Notes under the pieces: generated by a model | The model's database searches: none | What the model was told of the DNA's origin: nothing | The model's input: only the letters and a program-made list of their open reading frames with translations | Assembly: GCF_021018805.1 (NCBI RefSeq) | Contig: NC_086248.1 | Coordinates: forward strand, 27,412,922-27,476,921 | Reading direction: 5' to 3' | DNA: 64,000 nucleotides | Source: Prinia subflava | Taxonomy: Eukaryota > Chordata > Aves > Passeriformes > Cisticolidae | Translations under genes and position numbers: made by a program | In this document: in pieces, positions 1-12,826 of the stretch | Position numbering within the stretch: the stretch's first letter is position 1 | How the letters are laid out: each line of letters opens with the position of its first letter

Positions 1-787
1 GATACAATCTTAGCTTAACCAATGGTACATCGAATGCAACAGAACTTTCCACAGTAAGGGACAGGATTATGGAGGGATTGACAAGAGAGTGAAGGAGAGG
101 AGAATGGGGACTAAGCCAGTGTTGAGGGAGTTGGAATAGACCATAAGAAATACTGAAAAAAACAACACCATAGGGGAGTGAATGCAAAGCACCTTATCAA
201 ACCAAGAAATACAACACTGCAAGGTAGAGCCAGTCATTATCTCACTGAAACTATATTTCTCGTTCTTGTATCAACAAAATTTTCAGCATTTGATTTTTTC
301 ATTTTGGTTTTGTTTGTTTGTTTGTTTGTTTGTTTGAATTTTTTCTTTCTAAGCTCAAAGTTAAGCAACATATTACCAAGGAATGATGCAGGGAGGCATA
401 GGAAATGTAAGGCTAGTCTTAAAAATAGAACTGTATTCTTAGATGTTTTCACAACAGAATTTTATAAATTCTTCCTTTCATTACTATATGTGCCTTCAAA
501 AAAATATAAAACAAAACACTGGCCAACAATATACCAAGAAAATATGTCCAACATAATTTGATAAAATATAGAATTCAACAAAAAATATTTTCTTCAGTCA
601 AAGAAATAGGTGACTTTCAGGAAAATGTCAGTTATCAAGTAACTGTGACTTCAGCGTGGCATTTTGAGTCTGCAGTCTGTTTTCAATTTCTGGATTCATC
701 CAAGACTTTTGTCCTGGTCTGACTTACTAGGCAATATTTAAAAATATAAACAGTAAGCAACATCTGACCTTTACTCTGATAGGTTCT
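1..787. other. Unannotated AT-rich sequence with a TTTG microsatellite
   Basis: No gene is recognised here. A (TTTG)n tract lies at about 306-336. The 127-codon frame at 178-561 spans that tract, is rich in Phe, Leu and Lys, and resembles no family I know, so I treat it as chance. The stretch ends at the 5-bp flank (gttct, 783-787) of the LTR that follows. Confidence 0.6.
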
Positions 788-1579
788 TGTCATGGTTTAT
801 CCTTGGCTGGCTAACAAACACACACCAAGCTGTTTCTCTCACTCCCCCTCTGGAGGCAAGCAGTTAAGCACCATACAATGGCTTGCTCACTCCCTCCCAG
901 TGGGATGGATGAGAGGACAGGACAGGAAAATTAAATAAGAAAAAGTTCATGGGTTGAGATAGAATTTACTCAGTAATTATCATCATGGCCAAAACAAACT
1001 CAGATTGGGATACCTTAATGTCATTTCTTGCCAAATAAAAATCAAGTAGGATGGTGAAAACCAGTCAAAACTAAAAAAGTTATCCCTGCACTTCCCTTCA
1101 TCCTAGGCTAAATTTAACCGATCCATTCCTGACTCTTCTACATCCTCCACCACCAACAAGCAGTGCAGGGGGATGGGGAAATGAGAGTTATGATCTGTCC
1201 ACAGTAGTTCCTTTCTGCTGTTCCTTGCTTCTCAAACTTTTCCCTTGCTTCATCATGATCTTGTCCTCAGGCTGCAGAGAAATTTCTGCTTCAGCAACTT
1301 CCCCCACATTCTTTGCTGCTGTTGACATCTGCATGGCTGTTTATCACATATATTTCTCATGCTTTCTCACAGCTGCTGCACAGCATTTTTATCCTTTCTT
1401 AAATATGCTATCACAGGGGCACTGCCAGCATCACAGATTGGCTCAGTTTTGGGCATCAGTGGGCCCATTTTGGAGTCAACTGAAACTGACTCTCTTCAAC
1501 ATGGGGACAACTCCTCATCTTTTTTTAACAGAGGCCAAACCTGAAACATTTTCTTTTCTTGCCTTGTAAACCAAATACA
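788..1579 (-). mobile_element. Solo LTR, ERVL-like, about 792 bp
   Basis: The plus strand begins tgtcatggtttatcc and ends ccaaataca. Read on the minus strand this is a TG...CA LTR that starts tgtatttggtttacaagg and ends in ...aaaccatgaca. Those ends match the style of the plus-strand LTR at 16076-16908 (tgtattggtttggc ... aaaccacgaca), so both look like one avian ERVL-type group. The flanks gttct (783-787) and gttgt (1580-1584) differ by one base and fit a decayed 5-bp target-site duplication. No internal retroviral sequence adjoins either end, so this is a solo LTR left by LTR-LTR recombination. The class is inferred from ends and duplication length. Confidence 0.75.
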
Positions 1580-3948
1580 GTTGTTTCGGCAACTTGATGA
1601 TCCAGAGATTTTTTTTGAGAAACTCAAAGCCTGAATTTAAATTGTTTTGGTATTTTAAGACAAAACCTTGAGTTTTTATGGTGGAAGTGCAATCTTTCAA
1701 AATAGAAAAGCTACCTGCTAAGAGGCAAGTGACTACCGAGTATTATTATGGAAAGATTATTATTAGATAATTATGGAAAAGATCAAGTAAAATAGTTGGA
1801 AAGACATGAGATTGTAGCTCAAATAAATATGAAAGATTCTATGTTTGCATGCGTTTGCAGAACAGTTCACCAGCATTATCATGATAATTGAAGCAAAGGA
1901 TTTAAATATGTACAGTACACAATGCTATGTTATTATCTCTCAAATGTTTATATTTTTATTGCAGACTATGTTGAATTTGCAACTAATAACATTAAATATA
2001 GGGAAGAGAAGAGATGGGAAGGATTGAGGAGGGTAGGACCCAAAAGGTGGCATGCTGTGTCACAGTTATCACAACAGGCTGTCTCAGTGAAATATTCAGT
2101 GATTAGTCATTAAAGACACTTCATTTTTCTGTTACTCACTTTTTCTATTGAAACATAATTTTAGTGAACTTGTAAATTCTAATAGTAAATGTTCTAATTT
2201 TCTATTGAAAAATATTATTGACAAATGAACCTTAGTACTTTTGATGTTCAGTGTTTTTTATGCCAAAGTTCTTGCTCTGTTACACCTCCTGCTCTGACTG
2301 TGTTATGGAGGAGGTGGAATATGGCATTTGGTTACCTCCAATATGTAAATACTCACAGAACTTTCCAGGTATGAAAGTGTTTCCAAGAATCATGATGAAC
2401 ACCCTGTGAGGGTACTTTGCTGCAACTAAAGTAACTGGGGAGCAATGGTATATAATTCCTTTGCTTGTTTTGAATTACCTCTAACCTTCAAGAGGCAGGA
2501 ATACCCTCATGACAATATTCTTCAATCTGGTGCCTTATATTTTCAAATGAAAAGACTGTGCATCAGAATAGTAAAGTTCTATGTACCACTTTCATATTCT
2601 GCTACAAAGAGTACATAATGTTTCAGAACCCTGATGTTGTTGGTAAAATCTTTTTGTAACAGAAATTTAGACAGAAGGAAGAAAAAGCCTGCCTCTCCCT
2701 TTACTCTTTTCTGAATTTCCTTCATGTCTGATTGGCAGTTCATTTTTCTGATATTTAAAAAACCAGTAATGAGCAGCTGAGAGAGCTGTGTGTTCAGACA
2801 CTAACCAGACCACTGGTGAATATGTGGTCAGTCAAGCTCTTTTCCCTAATGATACAGTTACTCAGTTTTGTTGGAAAGTATCCTCCATCATTAGATTCTT
2901 GCAGAAGTAGAAGGCTGTCATTAAAACACAGAAACTAAAATAAAAAAATGTACATATTCAACTCATTTTTTTTTATAATTTAGGTTGCTTTCAAAGCATC
3001 CTTCGTAGATTAGCAGATTTAATTACTTACAACGGATGATACTAGTAAACATTTTTGGAGAAAAAGTGGAAAATGACAACCTTAATCTGTATTTTGGGAC
3101 GCCTGCTACCAGTGTTCAAGGTAATTAGTCTGCACTAATTCCCAGATTGTGTCACGTAATTCAGTTTACACAGCTGCTGAGGTTCCTGTGAGGTGATATG
3201 GTTCAAATAAAAGACCAGACTTATCCCTAATTCAATTCAACCTGCAATGTTCAAACTCACATAAAATATGTCAAATACTAAAACAAACTAATTCTATAAC
3301 TACCAGCTAATGGACATAAATTTTCCCTTACACTGCAAAACATCCTAAAATGTATACTACTGTAACTACCCTTTCTGCATCTATAACAACTCGTTCATTA
3401 ACAAAACACATCAACAAACCACATTATTGGAATTCTATTGTCGTTGTCTCTGAGTTATCACATATGTATAATAGTGAGTACCAGGCTCTGCAAGTGGAAC
3501 CAAACAATAATGAGTACAATGGTTTATTTACCTCAGAGTCATCACCAAGGACCTACACCCTGCATTAAAACCACTTCCATAAAGGAAAAAGACAGGTCAT
3601 TCTCACAGGAGACTCTGCTGGGGGGAAGAGAAAGCCCTACATTCATACCGGAACTACTTCTTAGGGAATTTTGCTGCCTCCTTGGGGCCTGCAATAAGGA
3701 TGGGAAGAAAAAGCTTTCTAGCCTGGTATGGCCGTCAATTACTATCTATTATTGGTTTTACAAGAAACCAGTGATGAATTTGGAACAAGAATTTTGAATG
3801 CAATCAAGAGAAACTTCAGGCCCTTGAGATGACTGATTAAGGAATCTGTGGGCTCAGTTCTCCCATTTCCTTCCAGTTGCAGGAAATGGTGATGCCTTAA
3901 GATGAACTGTTGAGGAAGAAGACTAGCTTGACTGAACTTGATTTCAGG
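1580..3948. other. Unannotated AT-rich sequence
   Basis: Nothing is recognised. Frames at 3350-3568 and 3438-3797 overlap each other in different phases, have no family resemblance, and are treated as chance. No clear repeat boundary is visible. Confidence 0.5.
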
Positions 3949-3997
<49 letters not shown>

Positions 3998-3998
3998 A
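3949..3998. repeat. Poly-A tract with GAAAA repeats
   Basis: A run of 34 A residues (3949-3982) is followed by repeated gaaaa units. The tract could be the tail of a retrocopy, but I recognised no gene or LINE 3' end in the 350 bp upstream. Plain A-tract expansion is equally possible. Confidence 0.85.
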
Positions 3999-4263
3999 GT
4001 GTACCAACGTTGGAGCAAAGATCTGGCACCTTAGGTGGATTACAGGGATGATGTGAGGTTACACAGGAACAAAATTAGAAGTACCAAACCCCAAATAGAA
4101 TGTAATCTGCCCAGTGCTGTAAATGACAATAGAACATGTCTATAAATACATTAACAACAGTAGGAGGGCTGAGGAGACTCTCCGTAATTCATGGGATATG
4201 ATGAAAACATAGTGATAAAGGCTAAGGCATTTAATGCTTTGTTTGTCTCACTCTTTAATAGTA

Positions 4264-4495
4264 AGGCCAGCTGTAATCTGGGTGTGCAGCCATCTGAGGT
4301 GCTGGAGTGAGCCCAAAGTGGAGCTGGTGAAGGGTCTGGAGCACAAGTCCTGTGAGAAGTGGCTGTGCAACCTGGGGTTGTTTAGCCTGGAGAAAGAAGA
4401 CTAGGGAAGGACCTTATTGCTCTCTACAAGTACCTGAAAAGAGGACAGCAAGGTGGGAGTCCATGTCCTCTTCCAGGTAACAAGTGATAAGACTG
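4264..4495 (+). mobile_element. CR1 LINE fragment, 3' part of the ORF2 region
   Basis: The sequence follows the avian CR1 consensus, including ggtctggagcacaagtcctg, then ggggttgtttagcctggag, then cttattgctctctacaagtacctgaaa and a caggtaacaagtgata block. This is the region just before and into the CR1 3' UTR. Both ends are truncated, the true 3' terminus (ttctatgattctatg type) is missing, and the copy is diverged, so it is an old dead fragment. Confidence 0.85.
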
Positions 4496-5170
4496 ACTCA
4501 AATTGCACTGCAGGAATTTTGTTGAAAAAATAGCATTACCAAACATGAATGTTAATTTCTCATTTGAAAATAATAGTTTTCCAACAAAACTACCTTGTCA
4601 AATGAGGTTTACCTACTTTTGACCGTATAATATAAACCTTTACAGTATAATTTGTCACTTAAACTTTTTTCTTAATATTCAGTGTAAAAGAGCAGTTACT
4701 TCTTCAGAAAGATTCATCCTGTGTTAAAGTAAATGTTAATACACATCACACCTGAAAGTACTTTTCTCCATTGGCTGTAAAGTGGTCCTAGCATGATTAG
4801 CTCAGAGATAAATGTCTAGACTGTGGGTGTCTAAAATATCTCCACCATATCAATGGATTTGAATGAACACAAATTTATATCCCCGCCTCACACAAATTTT
4901 GATGATCTTTTTCTGGTTTTGTCTAGCTAAAGTTCTCAGCCTGTCAAGTAATCCTTACTACTCAAATCCATTCAAACCCCTAGGTTTCCTGAGTTTTCTG
5001 CTTTGCCTCAATCACTTTTTAGCATTCACCTACTCCCTCTTACCCCTTGTATGACCACTTTGTTTCAAATATGTAGTCGGTTCCCATCATCCTTCTTCAG
5101 AGTGAGTAGACTAGCTACTAAATCTGATTGGCAAATGTTACCATACTCTATATATTTGGTTTATACAAAT
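4496..5170. other. Unannotated sequence between CR1 fragment and CTCTC array
   Basis: Nothing is recognised. The small frames at 4863-5054 and 5003-5341 run into the pentanucleotide array and are artefacts of low complexity. Confidence 0.5.
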
Positions 5171-5281
5171 CTCTCCTCTCCTCTCCTCTCCTCTCCTCTC
5201 CTCTCCTCTCCTCTCCTCTCCTCTCCTCTCCTCTCCTCTCCTCTCCGAACCTCTCCTCTCCTCTCCTCTCCGAACCTCTCC
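5171..5281. repeat. (CTCTC)n minisatellite with CGAAC interruptions
   Basis: About 110 bp of pure CTCTC pentamers. The pentamer CGAAC replaces a unit at 5246-5250 and again at 5271-5275, so the distal part has a 25-bp higher-order unit (four CTCTC plus one CGAAC) present twice. Long frames read through it in several phases because the period is 5; they are not genes. Confidence 0.95.
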
Positions 5282-5626
5282 CTTTTCTCTTCTTTCTTCC
5301 ACATTGCTTTACGTTCTCAAGAGGCTCAAATCTTTCAATAAAAAATAATAATCTAATACCATCTTCTTTTTCCTTAAAGTGTCTCTTCAAAAATTTTAGT
5401 GAATTTAGGCAGACCACCCAAACCCCAAGAAGTTAGAAACTATTTGGCTAGAGATATAGACAGCAGAGTCTGTCACAAGTTAATTTGTATTCATATTCCT
5501 TTATCAGCTTCTACTAGGTTTTTATTGCTGTAAACTGAAAAAAACCCACAAGGCACAGGCCTTATTTCTACGGAATATTTATATGATGGTAAGGAAAAGA
5601 ATTTAGCTCCTATGTACAAACACTAG

Positions 5627-5659
<33 letters not shown>

Positions 5660-5660
5660 A
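5627..5660. repeat. (TAC)n trinucleotide microsatellite
   Basis: About eleven perfect TAC/ACT units in otherwise unique sequence. Confidence 0.95.
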
Positions 5661-7013
5661 AATCATTGATAATTAATAAATGAGAAACCAATTTCAGTGA
5701 CAGAGGATCTTATTTCTACACTGCAAGAGCAGAACAATAAAAACTTAGATATTGAGTCTGAGCTGAAATCAATGGGGCCTGAAGGGCATTTATCCATTTG
5801 CTTTCAACACCTCTGAAGTCCTTAAGACTAATTTAGTAAGTCTTGAAAAGATTTTTATTTTGTCCCAAATAAATTTTCTTTTTGCTTAGATGTCTGCTTG
5901 TAACTACAGAATGTTAATTTTAATTAATATCATTTCTCAGAACAAATAATATGAAGATTTTTTTATCACCTTTGGAATAAGGCTTTACAGACATTTGTAT
6001 TCAATGTAGGTTTGTTATCCAAAATCAATTTTGTCACAATCAACATTTCTAACAATGAAACCTTTGTCTCACAGTGGATTTGGGATATTGACAAAGCAGG
6101 TTTATGCATTAGAATGACAATTTCTTACGTGAACACCAATGGCTGTACTAAATCAAGGTTTTGTACACATGGAAAGAATTTCAAAGCTTTAAAAATAATT
6201 CTATCCCACAGCGTTTTCCGCAGCATCTTATGACAAAGACAAACCATGATACAAGCAATGCCAAACCACACCCCTGAGTTTCAAGTGCACAGATAGATCC
6301 TCTCCTCACCTAGACATTGTGGCAAGTCTGTACTTATTCCATTGTATTCTGAAAAACCTTTCCTTCCTGTTTTCCGTCCCTTCAGGGGAATTTTGAAAAT
6401 TGTGGACAGTCAGGGATGAAACTAAGACATGCTTTACAGATTTATCATGCCACAAGTTCATCTTTATGACCCAAATCTTTATCATTTATGCCAAATTTAT
6501 TTTAAAATTAATTATTCTTAATGAAACAAAATTGTTCAACTCTTTCCTATCAGTTTTGAATGTAGTGTTTTGCTTATTTTGCTGAATGCACCAGGACTTG
6601 GAAAACATCTAAAACATCTGAATAACATCCCAATTTCAATAAAAAAAAATTAAATGTGTGAGAATACTCCATGAGGAAATTCTTCCGAATGTGCTCCTGC
6701 CCTGGGGAGACACAGTTGTTGTATGCAATCAACAATGTCAAAAGCAAGAAGAGAAGAAAAATAAAGTAGAAGATGACATTAGCCCAAAGGGCTTCCTGAA
6801 GCAGACATATGCAAGAACCACACTCACGGGACTCCTTGTTTGCTCTGAGTGAATCATTTACAGACACTGAAGACAATTATAGCTCCCAAAGAAGATTATT
6901 TTGTTTTCTTATAAGAATAAAGAAGGAGAGGAAGTAAGAGAAAGTGATCATTCTAATGTTACTTTTTAAAAACATCCATCTATCAGATGTATAGACCAGT
7001 TTTAACAATAAAG
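5661..7013. other. Unannotated AT-rich sequence
   Basis: No gene or repeat family is recognised. Short frames at 6012-6233, 6400-6585 and on the opposite strand at 6574-6876 are unrelated to any family I know. The stretch ends at the gatgcc flank of the next LTR. Confidence 0.5.
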
Positions 7014-7019
7014 GATGCC

Positions 7020-7425
7020 TGTTGTAGTTTAAATTTATGGGGGTCCCGGGGAGGGTCCCCCAGGAGACCCCCAGGTCCTTGGGTTCGTGGTGTTCCCATG
7101 CTGGCAGGCAAAGAGACTCAGACGCCGGTGGGGTGCTGATGAGATGAGGGTTTATTCACTGAGGGAGAGGGGAAGGGAAGGGGAGAGGGGGAATGGGGGA
7201 GAGAAGAGGGGAGCGTCCAGAGGCCTCCAGGGGTAGAGGGGCAAGAGGGGCAGAGCTTTCTGCCTTTGCATTCTTATCACAGAGGTTCAAAGGGGCGCGG
7301 TAACATTCTCCAGCCAATGAGGTTACAGATACAGGATACTGCAGGGAGGATACAGACTTGGGATAAACCATACATTTTCCAGGGGTGAGCTAGAGCAAAC
7401 CATTTCCATAAAATGCAATCCCACA
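7020..7425 (-). mobile_element. Solo LTR, ERVK-like, 406 bp, perfect 6-bp TSD
   Basis: The element is bounded by TG (7020) and CA (7425) and flanked by identical hexamers gatgcc at 7014-7019 and 7426-7431. A 6-bp target duplication fits ERVK-type integration. The minus orientation is set by tttatt (7151-7156), the reverse complement of an AATAAA polyadenylation signal. The body has a purine-rich stretch (7160-7225) and GC-rich segments unlike the AT-rich flanks. The copy at 28441-28827 is closely similar over nearly the whole length. There is no internal retroviral sequence, so it is a solo LTR. Frames inside it (minus 7156-7371, minus 7277-7594) are incidental. Confidence 0.9.
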
Positions 7426-7431
7426 GATGCC

Positions 7432-10382
7432 AAAAGTATCTCTCATCTATTTGTGATTTCTTGATAGAAAGACCAATTTCTGGTACTGGAGGAAGATGGG
7501 GGGAAAAAACACACACTAGTCTTACTATTAACTGCAGCAATAATTGATTACCTGCCTTGTGAAGGTCATTAACAATTAGATCTTCCTCTAACACTTCTCA
7601 TTAAAAAAATGGGAAACTTAGACAGTGAGGATATTCACTGAGTTTTGCAGGATTTTAAAATGTTGTAATTCTTCAATTTGGATTTTTTTATTTCTTATCA
7701 TGTAGCTACAAAAACATAATTAACTGGACAAAGCTCAAGGTCCATCTCTTAAAAGAAGCTGCCTGAATAGTTCAGCTGTCTGATTTCTTTATTTTGTTAC
7801 CTTTCTTGATATTTATTTCTTAAAATGGACACTTATTTGGTCTTGAAATAGGATACTAAACCAGTGTGTTTGCTTTAGTATTTTTAATTCAGATCTGCTA
7901 CAGCTACCCAAGATAATGGTTAGGTTGGGCATTTTCTTTTTTTGTAGGGAAGCATCACCAAAACTGACAAAAATCTCTGCATTTTCTATAAACTAATCAT
8001 TAAAAGTTATTGATTTTACTAATATTTAGCTTTGCTAACAAAACATTTATGATGCTATATCCTATTACTTATAAGGAACCTTTAAGATTTTACTACCCAT
8101 AACACTTTTCATGTAATGGCTTTTATTATTATATCAATTAATAATTTTTATCTTGCATCACAGTTGCCTGCATCTGCTTGATTAGCTATTTTAGTAAACA
8201 AAGTCTAGAAGGTAAAAATCTCCCAGATTACATAACAATTTTGTCTGTTAAATTAATTTTCTAATCTTTGGTTTTCTCTGTTTTACTATAGCACATGTTT
8301 ATGAAAGTAGCTGATACAGTAATTTTAACATTAGTGCCTAGTTTTATTAGTGCATTTTTTATTTCCTTAAAATTTATTAAATACTGGTCTTTTATAAGAG
8401 TTGCAAGAAATTTTATCATACACTCTTAAAAAAAAGGATATTTTTTGCACATTCCCTGAATAGTTAACTATTGTTTATTGCTTTTGTTTGCAATGCTTTT
8501 TAAGGCCAGGCTTTCTTTTCTTCACAGTATTTGCTAAGGAATAATTTGTAGTTTCTCAACAAATAAACCAGTTTCAACTTTCAGCTTTAAATGTCCTCTT
8601 CTGATATATTATTGCCCTGCTCAAGGGTTTGACAAGAATTACTGCTCCAGCCCCTATCCTTTTCCTCATGGCCCTGCTCCAGCATATCCTCTACACTCAA
8701 AGCTGCAGGCAGAATAACACTTGAAAACAGCTGTATAATGTTACTACATTAATTTCTAAATCTTACAAGACATTCTCAAGTCCAGGGTGTCTTGGCTCTG
8801 AGTAACTTCCTGACACATAGTGGGAGAATGAGAGAACAATGGTATGTGGCAGGCACCACTCATTTATTGCTAAAGTCATAAAATATACATTTAATGATTA
8901 GTAGAATGAAAACTTATTTGAACTATCAAGGCACATTCAGACAAACAGAAAGGAAAGTCAATTATAACTGTAATTATAATAGATCAATGTTATAATAGAT
9001 TCAATGGCAGTAAGACAGAATCCAGCTTTAAAAGCATGTTCTGATAAGCTTTCAAATGCTGGGAAAAAAGCTGGGCCATTTACTGTACTGGATTGACTTT
9101 ATATGTTCACATAAAAAAACTGAGGCTCATTTTGAGTGATATATCACAAGATAGTAAAGCACCATTTATTGTTGAAATGACATATTTGATCTTAAGTATG
9201 ATTCAGCTGCCTAAAAATACCTATTGTCATTTGCTCTGTCCCTCATTCTCTAACTTATCTTGATGACACAAAGTTGAAAAGAGATGTGTGCCCTTCTGGA
9301 CTAAGAATTTAGAGCCAGGAGGGATACCCCAGGGCATCTCAGCCATCCCTACCTGTCTATCAAATCAGACTGAACTGTGCTGGTAGAGCTCTCTTTTGCC
9401 CATCAACATTTCAGAATGAATACTTAACTTATTTTAATATTTAATAGTTTCAAATATCCAGGTAAAATCCTGATATTGTTAAATTACTGAGAAATTTGCA
9501 ATTTTAATGACTGGTGTAAAATCCACTGTTCTGAACAGTTGGTTCAGGAATACTAGCTATTTCTGAAAGATTAACAAAGTAACTACAGTGCAGCAATAGG
9601 AATACAAAAGAAATAACTGCTAACTTCATGTCTAAAAGGATGAGCTTAGTGATTACCTTTATCACTCAGAAATATGAACTTGAACAATGGTTGATAATTC
9701 ATGAAGGTATCAAGTCACTGTTTATCAGCAATTTAAAAAGCACAGAAAATACTGAGGTAGTAACAGAAACAAGTAAATTAGTGATAAAACAAAGAACATT
9801 GTTATTCTGCGGTAGAAAAATAAAGTTTTCCTACCTTTAATTATGTTGTACAGTAAGTTTAAATGAAAAAAAAATTGTCAAAGAGGCATATAATGAATTT
9901 ACATTAAGAATGGCTAAGTAACCTGTAACTGTTTGGTCTAGAAAAAAAGGATAAGTGAATGGAAACGAGATGAAGAGCAAGAAAAAACATCAGGAGTGAT
10001 GCGGAGAGAAGATAGAGATAACTGCTTGCTATCTTTCACTATACAAACATTGTGTCTTTCAACTCCTCTTCTCCTGGTTACTATTGCTGCAGAAAGGTAC
10101 TAGGTTGGGAGCACCTCAGGACAACCCAAAAGAGATCCTGGGGATTTTTTATATCTTAGTGCCTTCCTTTATTTTTCTGTTCTTTCTTTCTAAACCTTGA
10201 TAAAACTATAATTATTTTCAAATTAATATGGAAAAATCAGTGCTCATGTGCCTGCTAAGAGCTTCTTGACATTTTATATTGCTGGTGTTTCAGGACATAG
10301 CAAAATGTAATTATTCTTCACAATATCAACCTACTTTATTCCTGATTTCTGCTCCTTACTCTTTTAAAGTCTCTCTCACAGA
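7432..10382. other. Unannotated AT-rich sequence, about 2.9 kb
   Basis: No gene, repeat boundary or CpG-rich segment is recognised. A 70-codon frame at 9628-9840 has no identifiable family. Confidence 0.5.
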
Positions 10383-10778
10383 GTCACAGAATAACAGAGT
10401 AGTTTGGGTTGAAAGAGATCTTAAATCTCATGTCACTCCAATCCCATTGCCATAGTCAGGGACACTTTCCACTAGATAAAGTGATTCAGAGATCCTCCAG
10501 CTTGGCCTTGAACACTCCCAGGGATGGGGCATCCAGAATTCTCCAAGACATCTATTCCAGTCCCTCACCAGCACCACAGTAAAGAATTTCTTCCTATTAT
10601 CTAATATAAACCTACTGTCTTTCAGTTTAAAGCTATCTCCTCTCGTCCTAGCATAGCCTTGTCAAATGTCCCTTTTCAGCTTTCTTGTAGGTCCATTTTA
10701 GGTACTGGAAGGCTGCCATAAGGTCTCTCTGCAGCCTTCTCTTCTTCAGGCTGAACAAGTTCAGCTCTCGAAGCCTGT
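10383..10778 (-). mobile_element. CR1 LINE, 3' end, antisense
   Basis: It opens with tcacagaataacagagtag, then tttgggttgaaagagatctt, the reverse complement of the avian CR1 3' end (aaggtcccttccaacccaaa type). It continues through the blocks meaning 'cagcttggccttgaacact', 'agggatggggcatcc' and 'ctcttcttcaggctgaacaa' in the standard order. It is 5'-truncated, as usual for CR1, and moderately diverged. Confidence 0.9.
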
Positions 10779-11967
10779 TGAAGAAGGAAAAGCATGAGAG
10801 GCAAAAGCTACATTCTGCTTTTCAGGCTACTGCCAGTGTTTCAGACAGAAACATTTAATGACAAATCAAGCAGATGTTTTTTCCAATGTATTGTCCAATG
10901 CAAGCACTGTATTTCCAGTAACGTTTTGGTACAGTTTCTTTCAAGAAAAGAATTATTTGCTTTGGAGTCCTTATTTAGCTGGGATTGGATTTGTTTTCAA
11001 TTTACTTCTCCATAAACTTTACTTTGGGGCTAAAAAATGTAAAACTGTATTTTAGATTTTTAGATACCTTTTATTTTTCCCCAAGAAAGTTTTCATTTCA
11101 TTTTTAGATCAGTTTATTTTTCTTCCAGAAGAGTATTTTACTACTTGGATTTGAGAAATCTTGCAATTTCAACAGATAAAATACTCTAAAGCAAGTCTTG
11201 TAATTTTTCTAATCTGGCAAAGAAATAAACAGAAATTTTCCTTTTGAAAAGTTCTAACAAAGAATACTCTGTATTAATGTATGGTGTGTAAAAATGGATT
11301 GTTTTGTCTTCTGTACTTTCTTGTGTTACTGAAAATATTTGACATTATAGGACGTATTTTAACCTAAGGAAGATATGACAATGTTTTAACATTAATAAAT
11401 ATTAAAAGCACTCAACAGTTATATTACTTTTAGTTTTTCTCATAGAGATGGCCAAAATAAATATGCTTCAAGTATAAACTTAGCCATCACGGCATGCCAT
11501 GACAATGATTTTGTAAGAGCTATCACAGGAATAAGATAGTAATTACATAGAAGTTTTATTACCTTTATCATCATTATTGTTGTAGAGCTTTTTAATACCA
11601 AATGCAAATTTTAAATTTGAATTATTTCTGTTAATAGTATTGAATAAACAGAGAAAACATGCACACACAAAAAACCAAAACAACAAAACAAAGACAAAAA
11701 ACCCTTTCATTGTGTGCTTTTGAAGTTGTACATCAAATTCAGTAATATCTTTTTTGTAACAGATAATTTCTCAGAGATCAAATGATGTGTACTTTTACTG
11801 ATAGACTAAATACTTTTTATAGTGTTTATGGATATGTCTTACTGGCTATGTAAATCATATTGTTGCCAAGAAGAACTACCAATCCAAATGACAGACAAAA
11901 CATGGAAGAAAAAATGCAGTCAGAAGAGATATTTTGCAGTTATGCATTTTCAGAAATAATATTGATG
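10779..11967. other. Unannotated AT-rich sequence
   Basis: Nothing is recognised. An A/C-rich low-complexity patch lies at about 11665-11705. The two overlapping frames at 10794-11055 are in different phases and unrecognised. Confidence 0.5.
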
Positions 11968-11973
11968 CCAGAT

Positions 11974-12820
11974 TGTGGTGGTGTGGATGGTTGAATTTTC
12001 CCCGTTTTGTGCGTTAAACCCTGGCTGGGCCCTCCGGAAAAAGACTGACATTTTAAGCATGAAAAGGCAGGTGTTTCGAAGGAGTGCGTCAAGGAGAAGA
12101 GGGACAGACGAGAGAGAAGATTTGTCAAGAGACTCAAGGAAGAGAGAGAGGGAGTTGAAAGAAGGATATTAAAGAAAGGGTTTTGGAGATAGGGAAGAGC
12201 TGAAGGAAATATGGGTGGGTTACCGGGTGGATTGGATGTAGGCATGGAATAATTGAAAAAGTTAGAATGTTGGTGGGTCTAATACTGTATGCATATGTTA
12301 TATGTACCCCTTCCCCTAATTGATATGCGTAAGTTGATACATCTTCCCTACAAGCTCCTAATTTTAGTTCACTTCAGTTATGTGTCAATCTCCTTTTCCC
12401 GCCACAGTTTTTCCCTCCCCCACTCCCTCATTGGCCCAAGGATCGTGACCCCTCCCCTTGTCTCCCTGGTGATAAGTTACGATTGGAGGCCACAAAGAGG
12501 AACTCCCATTTCCCCTCCCCTCTACCAAAGGTTTATAAGATCCCGAATCCCTTTGTTCAGGGTCCAGTCCGATCTGGCCCCGACAGTGTTGGTTAAGATT
12601 AAAGTTGTTGTTCAACTGTCTGGCCGACTGGATCCTCCTTTCCTGCTCTCTGCGCTGTCGCTTAGGACATCTTATCGCCGTTCAGCCTTCTCCCAGGGCA
12701 AAGGACCCACAGGGGCTGACTCCTCACACATTGCTGAGGGGCAGCTCAGAACTACGCTTGCTCCGGTGCCTGGGCTGGCTCAGGGTGAAGCCGAGGGGCT
12801 TCAAATTTGGCACCGCGACA
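11974..12820 (+). mobile_element. Solo LTR, ERVK-like, 847 bp, perfect 6-bp TSD
   Basis: It starts tgtggtggtgtggatgg and ends ggcaccgcgaca, and is flanked by identical ccagat hexamers at 11968-11973 and 12821-12826. Within it are a CCAAT-like attggcccaa segment, a TATA-like tttataaga at 12532-12540 and a polyadenylation signal attaaa at 12598-12603, in U3-R-U5 order on the plus strand. It is clearly more GC-rich than its surroundings. The frames at 12289-12828, 12605-12853 and on the minus strand at 11940-12245 lie in or across the LTR and are not genes. The start resembles that of the LTR at 21946, which suggests a related group. Confidence 0.92.
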
Positions 12821-12826
12821 CCAGAT

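Noticed and set aside
5003..5436. Ser/Leu/Pro-rich and Arg/Glu/Gly-rich repeat proteins
   Set aside because: Direct translation of the CTCTC array; a period-5 repeat stays open in every frame that lacks a stop unit.
5627..5660. Short regular TAC repeats as a CRISPR-like array
   Set aside because: A plain trinucleotide microsatellite without spacers, in vertebrate DNA.
12805..12826. Primer-binding site after the LTR (tggcaccgcgacacc)
   Set aside because: The perfect ccagat duplication puts the LTR end at 12820, so these bases are the LTR terminus and the target site, not a tRNA primer site.
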